Part shown: positions 16,726-25,283 of the stretch, one piece after another
Layout: every line of letters starts with the position of its first letter
How positions within the stretch are numbered: the first letter of the stretch is position 1
NCBI GenBank assembly: GCA_007693385.1
Contig: REDR01000074.1
Location: 1 to 35,353, forward strand
Reading direction: 5' to 3'
DNA from: Anaerolineaceae bacterium
GTDB lineage: Bacteria > Chloroflexota > Anaerolineae > Aggregatilineales > Phototrophicaceae
Length of the DNA: 35,353 bases
Notes under the pieces: generated by a model
Databases searched by the model: none
Told to the model about the DNA's origin: nothing
Seen by the model: only the letters and a program-made list of their open reading frames with translations
Position numbers and translations under genes: made by a program

Positions 16726-19700
16726 ATGACCACAACAGACAACCCCGCGGGCATCCGCGCCAAACGCACATTCACCAATCGCCGCTATCTGGACGCCATC
16801 GACGACCATATCGTGCTATTCGATGGCGCGATGGGCACCAGCATCCAATCGTATAATCTGACGCCGGACGACTATGGCGGCGTCCAGTACGAAGGCTGTG
16901 TCGATTATCTGGTCATCACCCGCCCCGACATCATCGAAGCGATTCACCGGTCTTTTCTTGATGTCGGTAGCGAAGTGGTGGAGACCAATACTTTTCGCGG
17001 CAATCGCTGGACGCTGGCCGATTACGGGCTGGGGGAGCGCGTGCTGGAGATCAACCGCGCCGCCGCACAGGTCGCCCGCCGCGCCTGCGATGCGGTGGAA
17101 GCACAGACCGGCATCCCGCGCTTTGTGGCGGGGAGCATCGGCCCTTCCGGTAAATTGCCCAGTGGCGACGATCCCGACCTGAGCGACGTGACGTTCGATC
17201 AGCTTTCCGACCTGTTTTACGAGCAGGCGCAGGGGCTAGTCGAAGGCGGCGCGGATTTACTGCTCATCGAAACCAGTCAGGATATTCTGGAAGTCAAGGC
17301 GGCGGTGCATGGCATCAACCGCTATTTCGAGACCGCCGGTGTGCGCGTGCCGTTGCAGGTGCAGATCACGCTGGACGTTAGCGGGCGGATGCTGTTCGGC
17401 ACGGACATCGCCGGGGCGCTGGTCACGCTGGAAAGCCTGCCGGTTGACATCATCGGCATGAATTGTTCCACCGGCCCGGAATACATGCGCCAGCCGATTC
17501 AGTATCTGGTCGAGCGCTCATCGTTGCCGATCAGCGTCTTACCGAATGCTGGCCTGCCGATCAACGTGGACGGCGAAGCGGTGTATCCGATGGAGCCGGG
17601 TCCGTTCAGCGAAATGGTGGGCGAGTTCACGCGCTGGGGGGTGAATGTGGTGGGCGGCTGTTGTGGCACGCGCCCCGACCATCTCGGCAAGCTGTACGAG
17701 AAGATCAACGGCCACAGTTACGCCGATTATCTGCAAAAGCGAGCAGAAGCCGACATCGCCCGCCAGAAACCGACGCCGCGCACCCCGATGCACGAGCCGC
17801 AGGCTTCCTCCGCGATGACCGCCGCCCGCATGATACAGGACCCCGGCCCGACGTTGATCGGCGAGCGCGTCAACAGTCAGGGGAGCCGCAAGGTCAAGCG
17901 GTTGCTACTGGAAGACGACTACGACAGCATCGTGCAGATCGCCGTCGATCAGGTCGAAAACGGCGCTCACATGCTGGATGTGTGCGTCGCGCTGACCGAG
18001 CGCGACGACGAGCGCGAGATGATGGAGAAGGTGGTCAAGAAGCTGGCGATGGCGGTCACTGCGCCGCTGATTATCGACACCACCGAAGCCGATGTCGTGG
18101 AGGCGGCGCTGGCGGTGTATCCCGGGCGCGGCATCGTCAACGGTAACAATCTGGAAAACGGGCGCGAGCGCATCGATGCTATTCTGCCCATCGTCAAGAA
18201 ACACGGCGCGGCAGTCCTCAGCATGACGATTGATGAGGTTGGCATGGCGCACACCCGCGATCACAAGCTGGCCGTCGCGGAGCGCATCACGCAGATCGCG
18301 GTGGCGGAATACGGCCTAGCGCCGGAAGATTTGATCTTCGATGCGCTGACCTTCCCGTTGACCACCGGACAGGAAGAACTGCGTAACGATGCCATCGAGA
18401 CGCTAGAGGGCATCCGCTTGATTAAAGAGCGCATCCCGGGCGTGATGACCGCGCTGGGCATCAGCAATGTGAGCTTTGGCGTCAGTCCGGCGGCGCGTGG
18501 CGTGCTGAATAGCGTGTTCCTGTACCATGCGGTGAAGGCCGGTCTGGATATGGCGATTGTCAATCCAGCCCACATCACGCCGTATGCTGAAATACCGGAA
18601 GATCAGCGCAAGATCACCGAAGACTTGATCTTCAACAGCGACCCCGACGCCTTGCCGCGCTTCATCCAATACTTTGAAGAGAATACCGTCGAGATGGCCG
18701 GACGCGATGCGGTTGACCCCACCGCCGACATGACCACCGAGCAGGCGCTCCACTGGCAGATCGTCCACCGGCGCAAGGAAGGCGTTGAAGCGTTGATCGA
18801 CGATGCGCTGACGCGGCAGGACGCCGTCGGCGTGCTGAATAACGTGTTGCTTCCGGCGATGAAAGAAGTCGGCGATAAGTTCGGCGCGGGCGAGTTGATC
18901 CTGCCGTTCGTGCTACAATCCGCCGAAGTGATGAAGAAGTCCGTCGCCTATTTAGAGCGCTTCATGGAGAAGGTGGAAGGCTCGACAAAAGGCGTCGTGG
19001 TGCTGGCGACGGTGTACGGCGACGTACACGACATCGGCAAAAATCTGGTCAAGACCATCCTCAGCAATAACGGCTATACCGTGTACGATCTGGGCAAGCA
19101 GGTGCCGGTCAATACCATTGTCGAGAAGGCGCAAGAATACAACGCGGACGCCATCGGGCTATCGGCTCTGCTGGTCAGCACGTCGAAGCAGATGCCGCTG
19201 GTGGTCAACGAACTGGCGCGGCGCGGGCTGGAATTTCCGGTACTGGTGGGCGGCGCGGCCATCAACCGCCGATTCGGGCGGCGCATCCTGTTCTTGGATG
19301 ATAGCGGCGAGCCGTACCCGCCCGGCGTGTTCTATTGCACCGACGCCTTCGAGGGGCTGTCGGTGATGGATACGCTCATCAGCGCGGAGCGCGATGACTT
19401 CCTGAATCAGGTCATCGAAGAAGCGTATGCCGAATTGAACAAGAAGCGCCCTAAACGTGCCAACGTCGCCACGTCCGCGCAAAAGACGGTCAAGCCCGCG
19501 CCGAATGTGCCGACGCCGCCCTTCTGGGGTAGTAAGCTGGTGGAATACATGCCGCTAGAGATCGTCCTGCAACACATCCACAAGCCGGAATTATTCCGCT
19601 TGAGTTGGGGCGCGAAGAACGCACGCGGCGCGGAATGGGAGAAGATTCAGGCGGAATTCGAGGCGCGTCTGGAACGCATGGGGCGCGATGCGCTACGCCG

Positions 19701-20307
19701 CAAGACGCTACAGCCGCAGGCGGTGTATGGCTACTTCCCGGCCAACAGTGAAGGCGACGACCTGCTGATCTACGATCCGGCGCGGTACAGCGCGGACGGC
19801 GGGCGCGTCGAGGTGGCGCGGTTCAAATTCCCGCGTCAGCCCGGCGGCGAATATCTGTGCATCAGCGACTACTACGCGCCATCGGATAGCGGCGCGGTGG
19901 ACGTGGTGCAGTTGCAGGTGGTCACGGCGGGCGCGGTGGCTGATGAAGAATTCGAGCGCTTGCAGGGCGCGGATAACTACAGTGAGGCGTATTTCTTTCA
20001 CGGGCTGGCGGTGCAAACGGCGGAGGCCGTCGCCAACTACATGACGGCGCATGTCCGCCGCGAGCTAGGCATCGCTGACAATGCCGGCAAGCGGTATAGC
20101 TGGGGTTATCCGGCGTGCCCTGATCTGGACGATCACGCGATTGTGTGGTCGCTGTTGCCCGCCGAGCGCGAGATTGGCCTGAAGTTGACGGAGAGCTTCC
20201 AGATTGTGCCGGAGCAAAGCACGGCGGCGATCTTCTCGCATCATCCCGATTCAAAATATTACAGCGTCGGCAACATAGACCGCAGTGAGCAGATATTGGG
20301 CGGTTAG
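16726..20307 (+). CDS. metH: Cobalamin-dependent methionine synthase
   Basis: The roughly 1193-residue enzyme transfers a methyl group from 5-methyltetrahydrofolate to homocysteine through methylcobalamin. Domains appear in the canonical order. The homocysteine-binding barrel has zinc ligands Cys247 (GMNCSTGP) and Cys312/Cys313 (GGCCGT). The pterin-binding barrel starts near 374 (TLIGERVNSQGSRK). The B12 cap helices cover about 669-755. The Rossmann B12 domain has DVHDIG with axial His768, plus ALLVSTS and GGAAI. The C-terminal reactivation domain, from about 938, includes a PEQSTAAIFSHHPDSKYYSVG motif. The ATG at 16726 has a GGAGAGG site 11 nt upstream; the in-frame ATG at 16699 has none. 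SAM-riboswitch control fits the product. Confidence 0.97.
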   Translation: MTTTDNPAGIRAKRTFTNRRYLDAIDDHIVLFDGAMGTSIQSYNLTPDDYGGVQYEGCVDYLVITRPDIIEAIHRSFLDVGSEVVETNTFRGNRWTLADYGLGERVLEINRAAAQVARRACDAVEAQTGIPRFVAGSIGPSGKLPSGDDPDLSDVTFDQLSDLFYEQAQGLVEGGADLLLIETSQDILEVKAAVHGINRYFETAGVRVPLQVQITLDVSGRMLFGTDIAGALVTLESLPVDIIGMNCSTGPEYMRQPIQYLVERSSLPISVLPNAGLPINVDGEAVYPMEPGPFSEMVGEFTRWGVNVVGGCCGTRPDHLGKLYEKINGHSYADYLQKRAEADIARQKPTPRTPMHEPQASSAMTAARMIQDPGPTLIGERVNSQGSRKVKRLLLEDDYDSIVQIAVDQVENGAHMLDVCVALTERDDEREMMEKVVKKLAMAVTAPLIIDTTEADVVEAALAVYPGRGIVNGNNLENGRERIDAILPIVKKHGAAVLSMTIDEVGMAHTRDHKLAVAERITQIAVAEYGLAPEDLIFDALTFPLTTGQEELRNDAIETLEGIRLIKERIPGVMTALGISNVSFGVSPAARGVLNSVFLYHAVKAGLDMAIVNPAHITPYAEIPEDQRKITEDLIFNSDPDALPRFIQYFEENTVEMAGRDAVDPTADMTTEQALHWQIVHRRKEGVEALIDDALTRQDAVGVLNNVLLPAMKEVGDKFGAGELILPFVLQSAEVMKKSVAYLERFMEKVEGSTKGVVVLATVYGDVHDIGKNLVKTILSNNGYTVYDLGKQVPVNTIVEKAQEYNADAIGLSALLVSTSKQMPLVVNELARRGLEFPVLVGGAAINRRFGRRILFLDDSGEPYPPGVFYCTDAFEGLSVMDTLISAERDDFLNQVIEEAYAELNKKRPKRANVATSAQKTVKPAPNVPTPPFWGSKLVEYMPLEIVLQHIHKPELFRLSWGAKNARGAEWEKIQAEFEARLERMGRDALRRKTLQPQAVYGYFPANSEGDDLLIYDPARYSADGGRVEVARFKFPRQPGGEYLCISDYYAPSDSGAVDVVQLQVVTAGAVADEEFERLQGADNYSEAYFFHGLAVQTAEAVANYMTAHVRRELGIADNAGKRYSWGYPACPDLDDHAIVWSLLPAEREIGLKLTESFQIVPEQSTAAIFSHHPDSKYYSVGNIDRSEQILGG

Positions 20308-20331
20308 ATCGGCGTTGCGCCCGATGCGCCA

Positions 20332-21117
20332 TCAATCAAGCTGGAAATAGTGCAGGCTATCGCGCATGGCCTGCACTTCCCACATCTCCAAGACCATCGT
20401 CGGCGGCGGTTCGATTTGACGCAATAGCGGCAAAATCTGGTGATAATCCAGCACGCCATTCTGCCAGTCAAAACCGTGATGCTCGTCCATCACGCCGTTG
20501 TTGTTGTTCATGTGCGTGTGCACCAGATGCGGATGCAATGCGCCGATCCAGTGGTGCAACGGGAAATCCGCTTCGCCGAATACCTCCGCGTGGCCGACAT
20601 CCAGACACGCCCGCAGGTTGGGGTGGTTCACTTCGTTGAGGATGTCGCCGATGATCGTCGGCTCGAATTCCCACATATTTTCTAGCGCGATGACCACGCC
20701 GTACTGCTTGGCGATCTCTGCCAGCGAATACCAGAACGGCACGTTGCGCTTATGCCAGCCCTCACGATAGAAGGCGTTATGAAGCGACCCGATGAAGTTG
20801 GCGTGCAGGACGACCAGCCCGATGTTCAAATCCGCCGCGATGCGGATGGCGTGCTGGTAACGGCGGGCGCATACATCGTTAATCTGCTGGTCTGGACTAC
20901 CGGAGACTAAATCCATAAATGGCCCGTGCAGGGTGATCGGCCCGCGTATCATCCGCAAGATACTGCGATACGTGGCGACCTCATGTTCCCAGTTGCCATC
21001 TAGCACATCAGGGTAAGCAAAAGCCATGATCTCAATGCCGAGATCATATTCCAACGCTAAATCAATGCAATCTTCGACGTTGTGGCGGTCTGCGGTTAAA
21101 AGCACTCGGTCAGTCAC
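20332..21117 (-). CDS. TIM-barrel protein of the sugar phosphate isomerase/epimerase (AP endonuclease 2-like) family
   Basis: A 261-residue protein with the xylose-isomerase-like barrel pattern. Candidate metal ligands sit at strand ends: Glu146 (VIALENMWE), Asp173 and His176 (ACLDVGHAEVF), His202 (VHTHMNNNNG) and Glu244 (MVLEMWE). The substrate cannot be assigned. A GTG at 21186 would give 284 residues. The GTG at 21117 is chosen because it has GTGAGG six bases upstream and starts just before the first barrel strand (VLLTADRHNVEDC). It converges on metH with a 24-bp gap and no clear terminator between them. Confidence 0.82.
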   Translation of the reverse strand: MTDRVLLTADRHNVEDCIDLALEYDLGIEIMAFAYPDVLDGNWEHEVATYRSILRMIRGPITLHGPFMDLVSGSPDQQINDVCARRYQHAIRIAADLNIGLVVLHANFIGSLHNAFYREGWHKRNVPFWYSLAEIAKQYGVVIALENMWEFEPTIIGDILNEVNHPNLRACLDVGHAEVFGEADFPLHHWIGALHPHLVHTHMNNNNGVMDEHHGFDWQNGVLDYHQILPLLRQIEPPPTMVLEMWEVQAMRDSLHYFQLD

Positions 21118-21130
21118 ATTCTGCCTCACT

Positions 21131-21159
21131 TTGACAACTGGTTTTCTACATTCTACACT
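21131..21159 (+). promoter_or_regulatory. Plus-strand promoter in the leuS upstream region
   Basis: A perfect TTGACA (21131-21136), a 17-bp spacer and TACACT (21154-21159), reading toward leuS about 390 bp away. It overlaps the upstream region of the divergent isomerase-like gene, so it might compete with that gene's promoter. Confidence 0.5.
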
Positions 21160-21217
21160 AAAAAATAATCTACGCTTGTCCGGCACTTGTATAAAAGTGT
21201 GGTATGCGGTGGGCGCG

Positions 21218-21235
21218 GGCGTAGGGCGCTACGCC
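21218..21235. repeat. REP-like hairpin
   Basis: GGCGTAG (21218-21224) pairs with CTACGCC (21229-21235) around GGCG. The sequence after it (CTACGCCGCTACA) is close to CTACGCCCCTACA at 34797-34809, as expected for pieces of a dispersed repeat. The 435-bp gap 21118-21553 otherwise holds promoters and a 17-codon ORF. Confidence 0.45.
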
Positions 21236-21300
21236 GCTACAGATTTCGCGTTGAGTGTTTGTGGGGATACGTTGCCCCCTGTATCGCTATCCCCAATGTA

Positions 21301-21309
21301 TGATATACT
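21301..21309 (+). promoter_or_regulatory. Extended -10 promoter before the 17-codon ORF
   Basis: TGATATACT gives a TGn extension plus TATACT. The predicted start is about 35 nt before the short ORF. Confidence 0.5.
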
Positions 21310-21350
21310 CGGTTTATCGTTCGGATGACCTACTTTAAGGAGTTAATCAC

Positions 21351-21404
21351 ATGGTCAGCAGATACAATCAGGGTATCGGGGTGACCCGCTCTTCTCTTAT
21401 GTAG
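21351..21404 (+). CDS. Possible 17-codon leader peptide or gene remnant upstream of leuS
   Basis: The ORF reads MVSRYNQGIGVTRSSLM and stops at TAG. Its start signals are the best in the region: AAGGAG at 21337-21342, an 8-nt spacer, then ATG, all behind an extended -10 promoter. It holds one leucine codon only, so a leucine-attenuation leader is unlikely. It may be a small protein, a regulatory uORF, or the head of a gene whose body was lost. Whether it is translated cannot be decided from sequence. Confidence 0.4.
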   Translation: MVSRYNQGIGVTRSSLM

Positions 21405-21490
21405 CGGCTCGCCGTCGCGCTCCACCCCACGCAATCCCTTCTCACCAGCTTTCTAAACTGACATTTCACCACGCCCGCCACCCCGTCGGG

Positions 21491-21499
21491 TGGTACAAT
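21491..21499 (+). promoter_or_regulatory. Extended -10 promoter of leuS
   Basis: TGGTACAAT: a TGn extension plus TACAAT, 55 bp before the leuS ATG. A 6-bp hairpin CCACCC-CGTC-GGGTGG overlaps it from 21478 to 21493. Confidence 0.5.
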
Positions 21500-21553
21500 G
21501 CGGCTATGCCGATTCGTTGTTCGATTATCAAACACATGACGAAGTGAGAAGTG

Positions 21554-24355
21554 ATGACTGATACCTACAATCCACAAGAAATTGAACCCAGATGGCAGGC
21601 GACATGGGAACGCGACGGCCTGTATCGTTCGCGTGTTGATTGGAGCAAGCCCAAACACTACGCGCTGACCATGCTCCCGTATCCTAGCGGCGACCTGCAC
21701 ATCGGCCACTGGTTCGCCATGACGCCCTCTGATGCCCGCGCCCGCTACATGCGGATGAAGGGCTATAACGTGCTGTTCCCGATGGGCTTCGACGCCTTCG
21801 GCCTACCGGCGGAAAATGCCGCGATTCAGCGCAACATCCATCCGGCAAAATGGACGTATGCCAACATCGAACGGATGCGCGGCCAACTGCGGAGCATGGG
21901 CGCGATGTTCGACTGGGAGCGCGAGGCGGTCAGTTGCGAGCCGTCGTATTACAAATGGACGGAATGGTTCTTCAAGAAATTCTATGAGGCGGGGCTGGCC
22001 TATCGCGGCGAAGCGATGGTCAACTGGTCGCCCACCTTGCAAACGGTACTCGCCAACGAGCAGGTCATCGACGGCCACGACGAGCGCACCGGCCAGCCGG
22101 TCATCCAGAAGATGATGACGCAATGGTTCTTCCGGTATACGCGCTACGCCGACGAGATGCTGGACTTCAGCGAGCTAGACTGGCCGGAGCCGATCAAGAT
22201 CATGCAGACCAATTGGATCGGGCGCAGTGAGGGCGCTCAGGTGGTCTTTAAGGTGGATGATACCGCCGACGAGATTCGCGTGTATACCACCCGCCCCGAT
22301 ACGCTGTGGGGGGCGACGTTCATGGTACTCGCGCCGGAGCATAAGCTGGTGGATAAGATCACCACGCCCGACCAGCGCGAAGCGATAGACGCCTACCGTC
22401 AGCAGGCGGCGGGCAGTACCGAGATCGAGCGCACCGCCGAAGACCGCGACAAGACCGGCGTATTCACCGGCGCGTATGCGATTAATCCGGTCAATGACGA
22501 GCGCATCCCGATCTGGATCGCCGATTATGTCATGGTGACGTATGGCACCGGCGCGATCATGGCCGTGCCGTATGGCGATCAACGCGACTTCGACTTCGCC
22601 CGCAAATTCGGGCTGAAGATCGTGCCGGTCGTCCAGCCGGAGGGCGTCGAAGAAGTCCCCACCGCCGACAATCTGACGGCGGCTTACACCGGCGCGGGCG
22701 TCATGATAAACAGTGGCGCGATCAACGGCACGGTACACAACGGCGGAAAAGGCCGTAAGAGTCCGGCCATCGCCGCCGCCATCGACTATCTACAGGCCAA
22801 CGGCATCGGGCAGGAATCCGTGAACTACCGCCTGCGCGATTGGCTGGTCAGCCGTCAACGCTACTGGGGATCGCCCATCCCGATGATTCACCGCGCCGAT
22901 GGGACGCTGGAAACTGTGCCCGACGATCAACTGCCGGTTGAGTTGCCGCGTGATGTCGAGTTCACGCCGTCAGGCCGTAGCCCGTTGACCTACTACGAGC
23001 CGTTCCTGAATGCCACCGACAGCGCCGGTGATCCCGCCCGCCGCGAGACCGACACGATGGATACGTTCATGTGTTCGTCGTGGTACTGGTACCGCTACCT
23101 GTCGCCGCAATACGACGCCGCGCCATTCGATCCCGAAGAGGCCGCCTACTGGCTACCGGTCGATGTGTACACCGGCGGCGCGGAACATGCCACCATGCAC
23201 CTGTTGTATGCACGCTGGTTCAACAAGGCCATGCGCGATCTGGGCATGTTCGATGAGGCGGCGCAGATCATGCGCCAGAACGGGCGCGACCCCGAGGGGC
23301 TGTTCGATGAGCCGATGATGCTACTACGCAATCAGGGGCAGGTACTCGGCGCGGAGCGTCCCGGCGATTACATACTGGCGACTGGCCGTTATGAGGGCGA
23401 TAAGCTGTTCGCCGATCATGTGCGCGTGGTGGACGGCCCCAACGACGTGCCCGCCGGATTCGAGGGCGTGTTCGGCGAGATACGCAAGCGCACCGAGAAC
23501 GTGCTACAGGTCGATATGACCGGTGTGCGCCGTATCGTGGAAGTGGTCGAGGGTGCGACGGTGGAAATCCCCGACATCGAAGGCAAAAACGACGTGAACC
23601 AACTGCGCCATCATCTGGAAATCATGCGGATGTCCAAGAGTCGCGGTAACGTGGTCAACCCCGATGAACTGGTAGGGCAGTACGGCGCGGACACGGTACG
23701 CGCTTATCTGATGTTCGCCTTCGACTGGGAGAAGGGCGGCCCGTGGGACCCCAACGGCATCAAAGGCGTGGTCAACTGGCTGAACGATGTATGGCAGATC
23801 GCCATGACCACCGCGCCGACCACATCCGGCGACCCGAACGTGAACCGCGACGTGGAGCGCAAAGTGCATCAGGCGATTGACTCCGTGCAGAGCAGTCTGG
23901 AGCGCTTCAGCTTCAACACCGCCATCGCCGCGCTGATGGCGCTACGCAATAATCTACAGGCGTTCATCAAAGGCGGCGGCATCGGTGAGGCGGCATGGCG
24001 CGACGCGATGAGCATCATGCTCCGGCTGATGTCGCCGATCACGCCGCACATCACCGAAGAACTGTGGCATCGGCTGGGCTTCGCCGATAGCGCACACGGT
24101 AGCGTGCATCAGCAGGCGTGGCCGGTCTATGACGCCGACAAAGCGCGGGAAGATAGCGTCACGCTGGTGGTGATGGTTAACGGTAAGCCACGCGGCGAAG
24201 CACAGGTCGCACCCGACATCAGCGAAGAAGAAGCGACGCAGATCGCGCTGACGAACAGCGACGCGCAACGCTTCATAAACGGCAACCAGCCCAAGAAGAT
24301 CATCTTCATTCGTGGGCGCAAAGGACAAGAGCCGAAGGTCAACATTGTGGTATAG
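21554..24355 (+). CDS. leuS: Leucyl-tRNA synthetase
   Basis: The 933-residue class I synthetase charges tRNA-Leu. The N-terminal catalytic motif is PYPSGDLHIGHW, with HIGH at 49-52. The CP1 editing domain shows YTTRPDTLWGATF and GTGAIMAVPYGDQRDFDF, whose conserved Asp is needed in this family to clear mischarged tRNA. The second signature appears as RMSKS (692-696) followed by RGNVVNPDELV. The stretch between FDEP and RMSKS is longer than in E. coli by my estimate of about 35 residues and has no cysteine pair. The C-terminal anticodon-binding and tail domains are complete. The ATG at 21554 is preferred to the GTG just before it. Confidence 0.96.
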   Translation: MTDTYNPQEIEPRWQATWERDGLYRSRVDWSKPKHYALTMLPYPSGDLHIGHWFAMTPSDARARYMRMKGYNVLFPMGFDAFGLPAENAAIQRNIHPAKWTYANIERMRGQLRSMGAMFDWEREAVSCEPSYYKWTEWFFKKFYEAGLAYRGEAMVNWSPTLQTVLANEQVIDGHDERTGQPVIQKMMTQWFFRYTRYADEMLDFSELDWPEPIKIMQTNWIGRSEGAQVVFKVDDTADEIRVYTTRPDTLWGATFMVLAPEHKLVDKITTPDQREAIDAYRQQAAGSTEIERTAEDRDKTGVFTGAYAINPVNDERIPIWIADYVMVTYGTGAIMAVPYGDQRDFDFARKFGLKIVPVVQPEGVEEVPTADNLTAAYTGAGVMINSGAINGTVHNGGKGRKSPAIAAAIDYLQANGIGQESVNYRLRDWLVSRQRYWGSPIPMIHRADGTLETVPDDQLPVELPRDVEFTPSGRSPLTYYEPFLNATDSAGDPARRETDTMDTFMCSSWYWYRYLSPQYDAAPFDPEEAAYWLPVDVYTGGAEHATMHLLYARWFNKAMRDLGMFDEAAQIMRQNGRDPEGLFDEPMMLLRNQGQVLGAERPGDYILATGRYEGDKLFADHVRVVDGPNDVPAGFEGVFGEIRKRTENVLQVDMTGVRRIVEVVEGATVEIPDIEGKNDVNQLRHHLEIMRMSKSRGNVVNPDELVGQYGADTVRAYLMFAFDWEKGGPWDPNGIKGVVNWLNDVWQIAMTTAPTTSGDPNVNRDVERKVHQAIDSVQSSLERFSFNTAIAALMALRNNLQAFIKGGGIGEAAWRDAMSIMLRLMSPITPHITEELWHRLGFADSAHGSVHQQAWPVYDADKAREDSVTLVVMVNGKPRGEAQVAPDISEEEATQIALTNSDAQRFINGNQPKKIIFIRGRKGQEPKVNIVV

Positions 24356-24378
24356 TGCCGGATGCGGTTGGGGTTACT

Positions 24379-24404
24379 GGCGGGCGAGACGTGTTCCGCC
24401 CGCC
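24379..24404 (+). terminator. GC-rich hairpin after leuS
   Basis: GGCGGGCG (24379-24386) pairs perfectly with CGCCCGCC (24397-24404) around a 10-nt loop. No T-tract follows directly, so it may be a weak or Rho-independent-like end, or an mRNA stabiliser. Confidence 0.4.
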
Positions 24405-24432
24405 GCTAACGTGTCTTTGAGGACGATGAGGC

Positions 24433-24702
24433 GTGGATGATAAACGAAAATATCGACTGACAGACCATGCTCGTGAAGAAGCCGAACGGCGTAGTATCCC
24501 GTTGGATGTGCTGGATTCTGTGATGAATACACCCGATCAGATCGTGGTGGCACATTCCGGGCGCAAAGTCTATCAGTCCCGAATGGAAATTGACAGTAAA
24601 CTATATTTGATACGAGTGATTGTCGAAGAAGCCGACCCGTTAGTGGTCATCACCGTTTACCGTACCAGTAACATCAAAAAGTATTGGAGTGATGAATCAT
24701 GA
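24433..24702 (+). CDS. DUF4258-like small protein
   Basis: The protein has 89 residues and a GTG start. The pattern YRLTDHAREEAERRSI, then LDSVMNTPDQIV and a C-terminal LVVITVYRTSN, matches my recollection of DUF4258, a small alpha/beta family often near toxin-antitoxin-like genes and distantly like RelE-fold proteins. The His in TDHA and the final Arg/Ser patch could form a site, but no activity is established. It overlaps the following DUF2283-like gene by ATGA, the usual pairing. Confidence 0.75.
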   Translation: MDDKRKYRLTDHAREEAERRSIPLDVLDSVMNTPDQIVVAHSGRKVYQSRMEIDSKLYLIRVIVEEADPLVVITVYRTSNIKKYWSDES

Positions 24703-24908
24703 AAGTAACCTATGATGCGGTAGTAGATGTTCTGCGTATTGTCCTGAGCGATCATCCGGTAGACGAGAGCGACGAAGATAAACCGGGCATCATCATTGAC
24801 TATGATGCACAGGGGAGTGTCGTCAGCATAGAAATTCTGGATGCGTCTAAACGCGGTATCAGTCCGCACGGCGTCGAGTATGTGATTAGAGGATTAAAGG
24901 GCGCATGA
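24699..24908 (+). CDS. DUF2283-like small protein
   Basis: The protein has 69 residues and is very acidic. It matches DUF2283: MKVTYDAVVDVLRIVL, a central Asp/Glu-rich turn, GIIIDYDAQGSVVSIEILDASKR, and a short helix. Its ATG overlaps the stop of the DUF4258-like gene, so they are translationally coupled. In such pairs this acidic protein could be the antitoxin-like or partner component; that is inference. Confidence 0.8.
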   Translation: MKVTYDAVVDVLRIVLSDHPVDESDEDKPGIIIDYDAQGSVVSIEILDASKRGISPHGVEYVIRGLKGA

Positions 24909-24930
24909 AGTCACCATCCGGAGAAAACAC

Positions 24931-25164
24931 ATGATTAAAGAGCATGAACAGGTGGTGCTGACTGCCGATCTCCCCGAACATGATCTCAAGGCGGGTGATG
25001 TGGGTGTGGTTGTCCACATTTACGGCGATGGTGAAGCCTACGAGCTGGAAATCTTCGCGCTGGATGGTGGTCGGACGCTGGATGTTGTGACCGTTGAGGC
25101 GGCTCAGGTACGCCCGATAAGCCGCCGTGATGTGTTGCATGTGCGTGAGCGCTCCACATCCTGA
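24931..25164 (+). CDS. DUF4926-like small protein
   Basis: The protein has 77 residues. A beta-rich sequence (EHEQVVLTADLPEHDLKAGDVGVVVHIYGDGEAYELEIFALDG, split here by clear turns) matches the DUF4926 pattern, a family common beside DUF4258 and DUF2283 genes in genomes with many small cassette genes. CGGAGAAAAC precedes the ATG. Its function is unknown. It is third in the small-gene cassette, 22 bp after the DUF2283-like gene. Confidence 0.8.
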   Translation: MIKEHEQVVLTADLPEHDLKAGDVGVVVHIYGDGEAYELEIFALDGGRTLDVVTVEAAQVRPISRRDVLHVRERSTS

Positions 25165-25187
25165 ACCGCGCCGCGCCATAAAAACGG

Positions 25188-25217
25188 TTGGCGTGATAGA
25201 TGTAACGATGTTAAAAT
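25188..25217 (+). promoter_or_regulatory. Promoter of the phosphoesterase-DtxR operon
   Basis: TTGGCG (25188-25193), an 18-bp spacer and TAAAAT (25212-25217), about 67 bp before the next ATG. Confidence 0.5.
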
Positions 25218-25283
25218 CTCATAAACTTAAAGAGGCGCACGCACACAGGCCGCCCGCGCCCGAAGATATAAAAGGTTAAATCC

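Noticed and set aside
21478-21503. T-box-like GGGTGGTACAATGCGG before leuS
   Set aside because: It recalls the T-box sequence, but the ACCGCGG part is missing and I cannot find a stem I with a leucine specifier. The bases are better explained by a short hairpin and an extended -10 box.
24903-25170. UGA stop codons of the small genes and of the DtxR gene as selenocysteine codons
   Set aside because: With selC present I checked sequences after UGA stops in the window; none continues into a plausible protein or shows a clear SECIS-like hairpin.
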